64,000 bases of DNA, taken from contig CM060833.1 in NCBI GenBank assembly GCA_030762175.1, forward strand, positions 160,243,501 to 160,307,500, in the 5' to 3' direction. The notes below the pieces were generated by a model that did not search any database, was not told where the DNA came from, and saw only the letters and a list, made by a program, of their open reading frames with translations. The stretch is from Metallyticus violacea (lineage: Eukaryota > Arthropoda > Insecta > Mantodea > Metallyticidae). Made by a program: the position numbers and the translations under genes. Shown here piece after piece: positions 45,200 through 55,658 of the stretch; position 1 is the first letter of the stretch, and the number at the start of each line of letters is the position of its first letter.

Positions 45200-45358
45200 T
45201 GAAATGAAATGATAATAGTTCAAATGAGCTAGGAGTCCTTGGCGCATTAAAAATATCTGGAAAAACTCCCAAAAAATTTACCACACAGCTTGACCTGACC
45301 AACATTCGAACCTAGTATCTCCGAAAACAGTACCACTAGACCATTAGACCATTGAAAT
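45200..45358 (-). mobile_element. tRNA-derived SINE-like fragment, type D
   Basis: On the minus strand AATGGTCTAGTGGTACTG resembles an A box, and CTAGGTTCGAATG a B box. A body follows (GGGAGTTTTTCCAGATATTT) that differs from types A to C. Single copy here, so its limits are approximate. Confidence 0.45.
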
Positions 45359-45517
45359 AGACCATATATATTTTGTTTTGCTGCTTTTCCACGTTACTGT
45401 TCTCACACCCTGATATGATACAAAAACGAGTAAGCATATACTTTTAGTTCCCATTTGTTCGCTCAAGTTTAAGAGAAATAATACTTTTGATAACCAAACA
45501 AACTTGTCGTATATCTA

Positions 45518-46226
45518 CGAGGGGCGCTCAATAATTACTGCAGTACTTTTTCTTCTAGATCATGTTAACTTCCCTTTCTTCCGCTAGGTGGCGTGAAACA
45601 TTTGAAAACGGAATCTATAAGTGATGTGCGGTGTAAACAAAGAGAAGTCATTAAATTTATGTAGTAGAAAATGTTACTATCATCAACATCCAGAAGAATT
45701 GAAGAAATATGCATGGAATAAGGCACTGTTAAGTCTTGGGGCGAAAGGATTGTTAGCATTGAAAGAGAGTCGAGACAATTTCACTAATCCTACACGCTTC
45801 GTACGACCACACAATGGAAAGTGTCGATTGCTCAATTCGGGACGATCGGTGAATAACAGTCCACAAACTTGCTATTCAACTGGGTGGACAGTGTCAACAC
45901 AATTTTCAACTAATTAGAATATTCAAAGATTAATGCTAAATGGGTTCCATCAAGTCTTAACTGCCGATCATAAGCAACAGTAAACTATTATCTGTTCAGA
46001 TTTGGTAGTTATTTATTAATAATTGTTGTTCAGCATTATAACTGTTGAAACATGGATTCGTCACTACAGCCTGAGACTAGAAACTCACTCCATGTAGTAG
46101 CATCAGCAGATTTTTCCTCGAGAAAATGAAAAGTTCATGAGCATCCTCGGTCGATAAAGCTGTCTCGTTCTTCTTGGACTCTGGAGGGATTTTTAGATCG
46201 ATGATGAAACATTTAACTTCAAATTA
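45518..46226 (+). mobile_element. Mariner family M2 (copy M2c), 5' half
   Basis: After TA (45516-45517) comes the end CGAGGGGCGCTCAATAAT. The leader and decayed transposase follow: GVNKEKSLNL, CYYHQHPEEL, then NAKWVPSSLN (45934) and ETWIRHYSLRLETHSM (46054; first Asp region). The element is interrupted at 46226 by mariner M1b and resumes at 47515. Confidence 0.7.
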
Positions 46227-47512
46227 CGAGGGCATGTCCATAAGTTTCCAGCCTCGCCAATAAGGGTTATAGCCTTCACAAAACCCTTATCTGGTGTCGC
46301 ACCTTATCTGTTAAGTAAATAATTGCAGCTGTAACTTCCGCTCCGCTGTGTTCAGTTATTCAGATATAGTTCAATAAAGAAGGCTATGTATAGATGATTG
46401 TAACATGTTCAAAATGGAGTATCCAGCTGTTATTCAGTTATTCACAAAAGAAGGACTCATTCCAAATGAAATTAAAGAGCGATTCGGCGGTGTATATGTG
46501 GAAGCAGCCCCTTCATATTCTACCGTGAAATAATGGGCCAAACTTTTACCAATGTAGCATGGATCGAAAAAGCATTGAAGACGAAGAGCTTGCAGGTCGG
46601 CCCTTGTAGGTACTCACTCCTGAAAACATCGCTGTAGTAAAAGGAGAAATTATGAAAGATCGGCGGCTCAAAGTTAAGAAATAGCAGCAAGGTTGGGCCT
46701 TTCTAAAACAACAATTCTTCCAATTATTAATTAACGTTTAAAAATGAACAAGGTTAGTGCAAAATGGGTGCCTAGACTTATTTCCTCAGTCCAAATGCAG
46801 CAACGAGTCATCTGTTGTCAGGCATTTTTGGAGCTCTGCCGTGGCATCGAGAGAGAAGTTCTGAAAACCATTGTTGCAGGAGATGAAACTATAGTCCTCT
46901 GCTATCAACTATCCCTTGTCCAAAAGAGAATCAATGGAGTGACGTAAACCTAGCGAAGCACTGCCTCTAAAGGCCAAGGTCAACCAAGAAGATCATGAAC
47001 ACAATCTTTTGGGACTGTGAAGGAATACTCTTCATTGACTTCAAGGAGAAAAACACGATGGTAAATGGGGAGTACTATGCTGGCCTACTGGACATACTGA
47101 CTACGTGGTTCCATAAAATGGGAGAGGCGAGGAAAGCTGAGTTTTGATGTGCGCCTTCTTCATGACAACAGCTCTTGTTGCAAAGGAAGCTGGGAAGAAA
47201 TGTGGCTTCAAGGAAATCCACCCTCCACCCTACAGCCCAGATTTAGCTCCCAGTGACTATTGTCTCTTCTCAGAACTCAAGAAGGACCTTTGAGGAAGGA
47301 AATTTAAGTAAGACGAAGAAGTGATAGATGCTATGTATGCCCATTTTGCAGACAAGACTTCCTTCTATTTTGGAGGGGGGATTGAAATATTAATTCAAAG
47401 ATGTGAGAAGTGTATTGCAATAAAGGGTAACTATATTGAAAAGTGAAATATTGTTTTAGTCTTTATCACGCATAGATAATGTTTAGGCCGGGAACTTATG
47501 GACCTACCCTCG
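46227..47512 (+). mobile_element. Mariner family M1 (copy M1b), complete but dead, nested in M2c
   Basis: Full length (1286 bp) between TA at 46225-46226 and 47513-47514. Ends: CGAGGGCATGTCCATAAGTT on the left and, on the minus strand, CGAGGGTAGGTCCATAAGTT on the right. The transposase region has many stops but keeps EYPAVIQLFTKEGLIPNEIK, KVSAKWVPRLISSVQMQQRV, IVAGDETIVLCYQ and, in shifted frames, VRLLHDN and a PSDYxLFSELKK-like stretch (47250). Clearly the same family as M1a. The parts before and after it are the halves of an older mariner. Confidence 0.9.
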
Positions 47513-47514
47513 TA

Positions 47515-47835
47515 GTTCTCACAAATATTTAACCAGTGTTCTTTTTTATGACAAAAATATCTTCGAACCCGAACATATCATTGAAATTTGGTGCACTGTA
47601 CACTTCTGATCTGTGTCTAAAAGAATATATGACGATGACGAGAAGGTCATAGCTGCAGTATGAAGACTTCTGAGATTAATAGAGTAGTATGCATTCACAT
47701 ACAGACTGACTTGCTGTGGTGCAAAGCTATATTAACAAGGATAGTATATTGAATAATAGCACTGTGTAGCCAAAGGAATGAGGAAAGACTCAGTAGAATA
47801 AACAAAAATACTGCATTGCTTATTGATTGTTACAT
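47515..47835 (+). mobile_element. Mariner family M2 (copy M2c), 3' half
   Basis: Continuation after the nested element. The family tail CACTGTGTAGCCAAAGGAAT is at 47760. The 3' TIR is blurred (CTGCATTGCTTATTGATTG near 47810), so the end is approximate. Confidence 0.6.
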
Positions 47836-48502
47836 AAATGTTAATTATATTTAATTTAATTTTAATTAAACCATTAATCAACTCAAAATTATTTACGCTG
47901 ACAATGCTCCTATTGCACATTAACAAAGTCTTCAACCGTTTGCATACGTTTGAGTATCTAGAAAGTGTCTGCCGGATCTCCACTAGAGAACTTGACATAA
48001 CTTTACCGGAAAGCATTTTCTCTTTTTACACCACAAAATAGTCTTAAGAGTAGTTCATTTAAGAAATAATTTATTTGAAATAATGCATTAGAACGTGTGA
48101 GGTGATGGTGAATGTAGCATTGATTGTAATAGCGAGCATACAAAGTTATAGCCTTCGGCCTGCTTCTTTATAAACAATGTTGCCATAAGCACGCAGGTGA
48201 AAGAAGGGATGATAAAGTTATAGTATGCATGGCGGCTTGGTTGTGTCTAAAAGTATGAAGAATATAATGTATAAAAAAAAACCTACTTTGAGATACTTGG
48301 TTTCTGTTCAGTTCATTTTAAGAAAATAATAGATTTCCTCCCCCATAATTTTAAAAATGCTCGGATACTAAAAAGGTATCTTTGACCCAAAAGTTTCGGG
48401 ATTTTTCTGAAGTTCCGCGGGTACATTCTGCAGCCTCGGAACTTCCTGAAGTATTTGCTTTCCTTGAAGAACATTTTGCCTCTGGCGAATGTGTCCTCGC
48501 AG
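47836..48502. other. Unannotated stretch upstream of candidate exon
   Basis: Nothing recognised. The last 60 bases are pyrimidine-rich (TTTGCTTTCCTTG; TGCCTCTGGCG; TGTGTCCTCGCAG) and would serve as a splice acceptor. Confidence 0.4.
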
Positions 48503-48644
48503 GATCGAGCTAGGAGAGGAGAATGTGGTGACGTTGAGTTGGCTGCAGGAGGCTGGCGTCATCGCGGATCCCGACAGCGTGCTGGGGAGTGACCTGGAGG
48601 AAGCCTTGATGCGGGTCCCACCGATACCTAGCAAGTCTGTGCAG
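48503..48644 (+). CDS. Probable internal exon of a host gene, product unknown
   Basis: Between TGTCCTCGCAG and the donor GTACTG lies an open, GC-rich stretch. It encodes, after one leading base, 47 residues: IELGEENVVTLSWLQEAGVI, then ADPDSVLGSDLEEALMRVPP and IPSKSVQ. Codon use is protein-like and sharply different from the AT-rich flanks. The peptide is acidic and amphipathic with a Pro-rich end; I recognise no domain. It begins with one base completing a split codon and ends in phase 0. It may belong to the gene starting at 7214 (same strand), but that exon ends in phase 0, so they cannot be adjacent exons with these boundaries. An alternative acceptor at CTGCAG (48541-48546) would give phase 0. 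Confidence 0.5.
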
Positions 48645-49721
48645 GTACTGGAATACCCGGTAGTCAGCTAGATCTCCCAATACACTGTAGTTAGAGCTTG
48701 TAGCCTCGGGGATCTCTGGCTTGTTATACTTTAGGCGCTGACAGCAGGCGAAGGAATCAAAACGCCAGGAAAGAGTGTTTATTCTGATAAAACAGTCCAA
48801 AAGTTTTACTCAGTGACAAAACAGTTCATTCTCAGTAGTAGAATAATTCTCAGCAGCCTGTAAAGTAGTCCACGTCAATTCAGAAGTTTAGATAGTTTAG
48901 AAAAAGTTTCAATGTTGGTCGCTAAGATTATATCAAATCCTTCACGCTGAGTAAAATAGCGCTGTAGATTAGTCTTAGAACCTGAAGCTGTACTTAAAAT
49001 AAGGACCTCTGCTTTGCATGGTATAGTTTTTGGATAAGATAAAATCAATGTTGTCTGCTTTGATCAAAAGAGAAGCTAATTAACACTCAAAATAAAAGTT
49101 TTTGTGTTCCTTCGCTTGCCACGGAAAAGGAAACATCTGGCATGCGTTCAGAATAAATCTATTTCTTCTAAATCCAAAACAGCTCTTCTGCTTTGCAATT
49201 GTCTGCCTTGTCATACCGAATCATGTTAGTAACTACGGTCCAGCCTGGAAATTCTTTATCATCTTGCCTTTTCATGCTGGTCAGAGCAATACCTGCACTT
49301 TTTCTGTTCTAAGTTTGTTGCAAATCTGCTTCCGCATAATATTTTGTGCTTATTCACTTTATTTTGTTACCGATGACAGTTTGAAAAGATTATTCTCTCT
49401 TCATTGATGTTCTAATGCTTAAAATAAAGGTATTTTCTTCTGCTTCCACAAGTGTTCTTAAACATGTAATTAGTTAACGTCATGTTTCCAAGAGTCGCAG
49501 CTATATTCGTACATCTGAAACAGAACAGCTTATAAAGTTTAAGTTCGATTAAGAAGAAAGTCGCTCGTGGGACTTGGCACGCAACACCGGCGTTTTGAAA
49601 GCGTTGTGCTTCAATGGGGGCGTGGTCGATTTGATAAAAAAAACCATGGTAGCCTCGAGAGAAGGATGCATAACAACTCAGCATCTCTTCCAATCTTCTC
49701 GTTTCAGAAAGTTACTCTGAA
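48645..49721. other. Unannotated stretch
   Basis: Frames 49102-49407 (plus) and 49412-49693 (minus) have no known motif. Confidence 0.3.
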
Positions 49722-49991
49722 GTGTCTGATAGAGAAGTGAAAAAGCGAAACAATAATGGAAAGCAGCTAAATCGGAAAGCGATAATTCCTTATGGAAAGG
49801 AATGCCGTCGGATAGATTATGAAGATAGCAAAGAACTGGCCATTTTTATGAAAGTGGGTGTTTCTTTTATAAATAATAAAAAAGTACCTTACGGTGATGA
49901 GGGTTCTCGGTGACATTGTAAAGAGCGTGATCGTGGAAGAGAAAATGGAACTTGTGCTGGATTTGCTAAAGAACACAGAAGGTAACGTTGA
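49722..49991 (+). pseudogene. Possible upstream part of the Mutator-like relic
   Basis: The frame SDREVKKRNNNGKQLNRKAI ... KVGVSFINNKKVPYGDEG lies on the same strand just before the Mutator-like segments and is separated from them by SINE A7. The PYGD motif may match the 'xPYGDxVxVxKxECxxH' stretch of this family. The link is weak. Confidence 0.25.
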
Positions 49992-50001
49992 TAGCGAGTA
50001 C

Positions 50002-50263
50002 TTTTTTAAATAGTGTTTAACTTTCGTTTTTACTACTGAGGCGATGAACACTGATATACATGAGATGATAAACTGGGAGAGGATTTTTTTAAAGGAAGGA
50101 AGCGTTCCAGGCCTAAGTTTAGGTACCTCCCCGGCATTTGTCATATATGAGAACTGAAGGAAACCCGGAAGAAACCTCAGTCAGGGAAGACGATTCTGAT
50201 GGAAATCGAACCCCAGATATCCCGCTCACGAGTCCGCCCCTTAACAATCTCAGCCACCCGATT
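50002..50263 (-). mobile_element. tRNA-derived SINE, type A (copy A7)
   Basis: The target duplication TAGCGAGTAC / TAGCGAATAC (one mismatch) is at 49992-50001 and 50264-50273. On the minus strand: degraded A box (GGCTGAGATTGTTAAGGGGC), B box (GGGGTTCGATTTCC), body CCGGGGAGGTACCTAAACTT. It sits inside the Mutator-like relic. Confidence 0.88.
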
Positions 50264-50379
50264 TAGCGAATACGAGAAGCAAGTTATGTCTTTAATGATG
50301 GTGTTAATGATGATATAACTAGGGAAATAATTCGGGGGGGGGATATTTTGGAGAGTTGGAAGACTCTGCGTTATTATCT

Positions 50380-50900
50380 ATATAAAAGGTCTAAGTAGAT
50401 GCTGTTAAACAAATGAAATCCGCTGTTTATGCTACCTTTTACCACTGCATGTCCATAGATGAATTTCTGTTACCTGTTACCTGATATAATGGAAGCTGTG
50501 ATACCATGAAAGATGTACGAAGGGTAAAGCACAAAATGTTAATGAAACTTTACATAGCATTATTTGGCAAAAGTGTTCAAAAGAAACATTTGTGTCAATT
50601 GAAACTACTGTTAGTGAATATTATATGCATTGTGAAGCTTCAGGCATATCAAACATGAAGTGCTGGGTAGAAATCCTAGTGCAATTTGGAAGAAATTAAG
50701 TAAGTTAGAGATAACCATCGACTGAAGGATAGTTTAGACATTCAAAAAGGGCTTAAAGAACTGCTAGAAAGAGATTGAAATTCGAGGGAAAAAAACTGCA
50801 AAAGAGCAAGCCAAAAGGAGCTCTGAAGGTGTCACATATGGTGCAGACCAGTTTTTAAATATAAGTTTTGTTGTATTGTCGCCCAAAGTTTAACGTAATT
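50380..50900 (+). pseudogene. Mutator-like (PF20700-type) transposase relic
   Basis: Three segments occur in family order: MKSAVYATFYHCMSIDE (50414), then GKAQ followed by NVNETLHSIIWQKCSKETF (50525-50593), then REIEIRGKKTAKEQAKRSSE with GVTYGADQF (50785-50855). I know this order (WATFxHxxSTDE ... NESxHSxIWxxCPKxxF ... YGAGxF) from the 'Mutator-like transposase domain' proteins that are abundant in insects and cnidarians. Stops and shifts separate the segments, and the catalytic core upstream is lost or beyond recognition. An AT-rich tail of about 450 bp follows. Confidence 0.7.
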
Positions 50901-53113
50901 TATGATTTTCTGACACATGAGATGTTAAAAATGCTCCTTGTACAATATTTTCACAGATATTCTCCTGAAACTTAGTACATACATTGTTCAAATAATATTT
51001 ATTAAAAGTTACCTGAAACTTTACTGTCCATTTTTTTATTCCAACCAACTTTAGCCATATTTTCAGAAACTGGATTGTATGAGTACTCAGGATTTTTTTC
51101 TTCCAAACAGTATAACATAAAAAACTAAATTAGATAACTTTTGTAACCTTATATCTTATGAATTAATTGCAAAATTTTAAATGTCTTTATATTCCAAGGA
51201 GCATTTTTACCATAAGTTTATAAAAACCATGTTTTTTTCCAAAAGTTTTCCAGTTACATAGACAAACTCATAATTTCATTTTAATTCTGTGTAAGCAATG
51301 TATCCTCAAAATTTGAAACTATTGGACAAAAATTGGCGATTTTTTCAAATTTTACAGGGTATACATCCAGTTCGTACTTGGCTATGGTAACTGTTATGAA
51401 ACTAGTGTGTCCTGTATAATAAGAGCTGATGAGCGTTGTCAACACTTCCGCGCTTATTTAAATATGGAATGGCGGAGAAGAGGAAGAGAAAAGGCTCTTT
51501 GACGAACATGCAAGGAGTAAGGTGTGTACATTGAAGCAAGCACCTTTCTATTAGTCCCACAATGACCAAAGTGCATTACCATCGCACACAATTAAAAAAC
51601 ATTGCTTGTAAATCCTATTACGTCTATTTATTTCTCATTTAATTGTTTAATAAATTAAATAATAGCCCTAACTGAACAGATGTTTTGTAAAGTATATATA
51701 AAAGAGAAGAAATATGGCGTTTGTGCTATGGTCTACGAACTACGTGCATTTGTTGACATCACAACTCAGCTTTCGTTATACAGGGAATAGCACCGTTTTA
51801 ACGATGAATATCACCTGCCCCTTCCCTTGCTCCATATTTTGAGGCACTCTCTCCATTACTATTAGAATATGATGCAACACCCAGAAATAGGAATTGATCT
51901 ATCTGGTGATCCATTGTACTGTTTGCCATTACGCTAGGAAATGTTACTTCTATCGCAGCAGTTCCTCAGTTACTTATACTCCAGGAACAACGCAACTCCG
52001 CAGTTACTAAACTGTTTACTTCAGATGCAAAGAAGAAACCGAGGATGAGATATGTGCATTCCGGACAAATCTTTAGTCCTTGTTTAAATTGTTAGCATAC
52101 TTCCTGTTCGCCCCTTCCCAATATACAAACCACCCCTTCCTTGATGGAAAGGCCGAATTAAGCTGGGTATCAAGTAGTTTTCATTGGTTGTCGTCATAAT
52201 GTTTCTTAAATAAATAAAACATGAGGTCGTAAAAAAGACTTGATTTTAGAACGATTCATTGCAAAGAAGACATAGAATTACCTGAATTTATTTATGTTGG
52301 TTTAATCAGAATCCCGTCTTGTTCTCGTGGAAGTCAATAAGCTTTGTATTTAACTTTCGGATGAACTGAATCACCCCAAGTGACTTGTATAGTTTACTTT
52401 AACTGTTGCGACGTGCGAGTTCTTTTGTTATCTTGCGCTGCCCTTCGAACATTTTTCATTGGCTTAAGATCAGGACTTGTAGTAAACAAAGAAAAGAGTG
52501 AATTATTGTTTCAAGCCACCTCTGGCTGACGGAGATTTATAGATAGAGATAAGGTCTTGCATTAAATAACGCCAATAGTGGATATCAACTTACATATATC
52601 TAAGAGGTAAATCGTGCACACAGCTCCGAAGAGATTTCCAAAAGACTACATCAAGCTCAGAGCTTTGGCATTATACAAAAGGGGGATGAGGATTAGAACA
52701 AGAAGAAGAAGATTGTTCCTAGAATAAACTGAACTGGTAACACAATAGCTCCTTAGAAGCTATGACAGAGTAGTGAAAGAGACTTAAGGAAACGCTTGCA
52801 GGAGAGATATGAAGGAATTACATTAAGTCTCACACTTTCGCCTACAATGCAAACAGAATAAAGAGTGTGATTAACTGTGGTCATATCTGTTAAGAATGAT
52901 AACATGTCGCTGAGATAGATAAGAAAGTGCGGCGATACTGTAACGTTTATTTCTTAAGTTTTACTGGACTGGCATTCCTTCCCAGCATTTTATTTTTCAG
53001 AATCTACGTATATTTCAAAATTAAAAACAGTTATAAAGTAACATATTGTTTGGATGACAACGTCTGCGTACAATTGCGTTTTACGTGTTTTATATAATTA
53101 TGGTCTATCTCTG
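50901..53113. other. Unannotated AT-rich stretch
   Basis: The first 450 bases may be the 3' non-coding part of the Mutator-like element. The remainder shows no gene, RNA or repeat I can support. Confidence 0.35.
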
Positions 53114-53439
53114 TTAAGATGGGTTCACATCGGGAACTTTTTGTATAGAACACGTGTTCCGAACATGTTCTGGTTGGTAGGGAAAAAGTTGTTTCATGTT
53201 TCATACAAATGAATGATTCTATGCATGTTTAGAACAATGTTCCGTCTATTGGTAGACGAGCGGAAACAATTCTTGGTTTTAAACCTGATCATGCGCACAT
53301 TGACTCAAATAACGGCATTGTTGCTTCTATAAATAACAACGCTGGAGTGGTCAATCACAAAAGCATCATGTTTAATAGAAGAAATTGAAGTGACAAAATA
53401 TATTTGGGATCCTTAACACAAGAATTTCAGAGACAGGAA

Positions 53440-53545
53440 CTGTGGCGGAAATATAGACGACGCCGACGTCGTAGACGTTAACATGACTAACATCACTATA
53501 TGCTCTACGAGCTCAGGTTTGATAATATAACTGGGTTTTTCAGAT
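53440..53545 (+). pseudogene. PIF/Harbinger transposase N-terminal scrap
   Basis: The frame reads an Arg run (RRRRRRR), then a stop, HHYMLYELRFDNITGFFRLI. This is the pattern RRRRR ... GxxxxLxxELRxDxxxFFxxFRM that begins the transposase. It is cut after about 35 residues. Confidence 0.55.
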
Positions 53546-54327
53546 TGATACTTCTGGGGTGAAAGGAGTGTGATTTTAAGTATAACAAAAGCATGGTGTA
53601 TAGAAATCCACGGAGTTTATTAATGTTTTGTTATTACTACACAACAGTACACTTTTTTGATTACGATTTGCTCTGAGAATATTATTAGATGCAGACTGAA
53701 TACGAAACAAACATGCTATAATTTATATTCCTCTCCCGAAAGCTGTACTTTTTGTCCTATTGTAACTTGTATACTATTTTCTTGTATGAATATTAATTAT
53801 ATCATAACTCCTATCATTCACCGCATTAATAATTGTGTAATTTCTACCACGAAATGTTAATCGCCACTTATCTTTACGTAATGTTAAAATGCTGCTTCTT
53901 TATAAGGAGTAAGAACCGTCGTTTCTGCTAATGGAATTTAAAACACAACTTCTCTCAACAGAATCCAACGATAGCATAACTAACAAATTTTGAGATAAAA
54001 ACTGTCACTTAATTACAATAGGATTGTAATAATACTGTACATTACAATGCATTATATTTTCAACATACGTATACTAAGCGAATGAAATTCGTTAATTTCT
54101 ATTTAGTCGCAACAAAGGGTCTTGTCTCGTGTTTCATTCTTGGTACACATTATTAATGTTGTTACGCTTGTCATTGGTTGATTCACGTAGTATTACAATT
54201 TTCTTATCTGTAGTTTTAATCTTTTCATATTCTTGGCTATGTATGTGTTCATTTCAATCGTTACATTTTCCTTATTCGGTATTGCCATAAAGGCCAACAA
54301 ACAAGCATTAAGACATACATTGTAATG

Positions 54328-54915
54328 GTCCTTATCTGATACATGAAATCTTTACAAATGATCTTACTAGATTTATACGATTTAAAACATATTGTCAACG
54401 AATATTTGTTATTTGAAAATTAAAGTCCTTACCTAACATAAAAACGTGTGTAAATGTACTTATTTAAATTACATTATTAAAAATATATTATCAATGAATG
54501 TTTGGAACTGTAAATTGAATATTATGGCCTTTATCTTATGTAATAACATATACAAATAGATTTCTTAAATTAACATAACTAAATAGCTTTTACTATTTAA
54601 TGTATGTGACTTTATCTTGAGCATTATATCCTTTACCTAATATAAAACATATACAAATGAACTTATTTAATATAATTAGAAAATATCAATGAATGTTTTG
54701 AGTAGCAAATCAAATATTATAACATTTATCTTACGCAATAGCATACGTAAATGGATTTCTTAAATTAATAAAGCTAAATGGCTATTACTATTAAATGTTT
54801 GTGGATTTACATTGAACATTATAGTCCGTTACCTTTACAAACGTGTGAAAATGACCTTATTAAAATAATATAATTAAACTGCTATCAATGAGTGTTTAGG
54901 GCCTTAAGTCGAATA
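54328..54915. repeat. Tandem array, about 100-bp units, six diverged copies
   Basis: Units begin near 54328, 54427, 54529, 54632, 54727 and 54826. Typical starts are GTCCTTACCTAACATAAAAA, GCCTTTATCTTATGTAATAA and CCTTTACCTAATATAAAACA. Alternate units resemble each other more closely (ATCAATGAATGTTTGG/ATCAATGAATGTTTTG in units 2 and 4; GATTTCTTAAATTAA in units 3 and 5). That gives a higher-order period of about 200 bp. The array lies wholly inside the Harbinger element. Confidence 0.8.
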
Positions 54916-55225
54916 TTTTCCGTTTCGGAACACACGCAAAGCTTCTTTCCGTGAAATTGCTTCTGACCTCAAAGTTGTCGCTGTAAAAGTAGAAAAAAAG
55001 ATACGTAATTTAAAATCGCAGTATAACACAGAATTGGCAAAAATAAATAAGTCAAAAACTTCAGGATCAGGCAGGAACGAGACATGTGAATTCCTTTTTA
55101 GCAAAAAAAAAAAAAAAAAAAAGTCTTGCCCACCACCTGCATTTTCCCCCCTCTCATTTTCTTCCACAATAGCAGCACAAGCAGCAGCAGCCGTACAGAA
55201 CAAGAAAGTTGCCTGCATGTTGAAA
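54900..55225 (+). pseudogene. MADF/Myb-like accessory protein remnant of the Harbinger element
   Basis: The frame reads RNTRKASFREIASDLKVVAV, then KVEKKIRNLKSQYNTELAKI and NKSKTSGSGRNETCEFLF. This matches a MADF domain: an IA-x-x-L helix, the 'KxxxLRxxYxxExxKxxxSGSG' helix, then an aromatic segment. Such DNA-binding partners accompany PIF/Harbinger transposases. An A run (55104-55122) interrupts it, and QAAAAVQNKKVA follows. Truncated. Confidence 0.6.
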
Positions 55226-55432
55226 CCGACTTGCAATTATGTCCTATACAAATGTTCCAAATGTAAACACTCTTGTGTGGAACATACCTGTATGATACAA
55301 ATATCATATACAGTTCTATACTAAAGTTCCAGGTGTAAACTCACCCTTACAGGTTTAACTCATATAGAAAACATTCCATCCCCCACTCCTTTATTTTTTT
55401 TTTTCACCAATATATTTTTCAGTCATCTTTAT

Positions 55433-55648
55433 ATCGGTCCTGGTGGTCCTTAGGATTTTTTGGGGTGTAAAAATCCTAAGTACGGCTTCCTTCGGAAGAG
55501 AAGTAAAGCCGTGGGTCCCATGTCGTACATTTACGGCACGATAAAGAACCTCAAGCCTGAAAGAAGAGGCCTCTAAGCAACATTTGTCGGCCGTTTCACG
55601 CCCTGAATAGAATGGGACGCTGATGACCTGCGGTGTTAAAGAGCGTCT
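55433..55648 (+). mobile_element. tRNA-derived SINE, type B (copy B5), promoter deleted
   Basis: Perfect 10-bp duplication TCATCTTTAT at 55423-55432 and 55649-55658. The first 14 bases of the head (TCGGTCCTGGTGGT) run straight into CCTTAGGATTTTTTGGGGTG, so the A and B boxes are missing. The rest, to GGTGTTAAAGAGCGTC, is intact. Confidence 0.9.
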
Positions 55649-55658
55649 TCATCTTTAT

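Larger units (their letters stand above)
53117..55346 (+). mobile_element. PIF/Harbinger DNA transposon, complete ends, inactive
   Basis: TTA target duplications (53114-53116 and 55347-55349) flank inverted ends of about 38 bp. The left is GATGGGTTCACATCGGGAAC, then TTTTTGTATAGAACAC. The right, on the minus strand, is GGGTGAGTTTACACCTGGAA, then CTTTAGTATAGAACTG. A TTA/TWA duplication is the PIF/Harbinger hallmark. The 2230-bp element holds an N-terminal transposase scrap (53453 on), a tandem array (54328-54915) and a MADF-like second gene (54900-55220). The central DDE domain has been lost. Confidence 0.82.
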
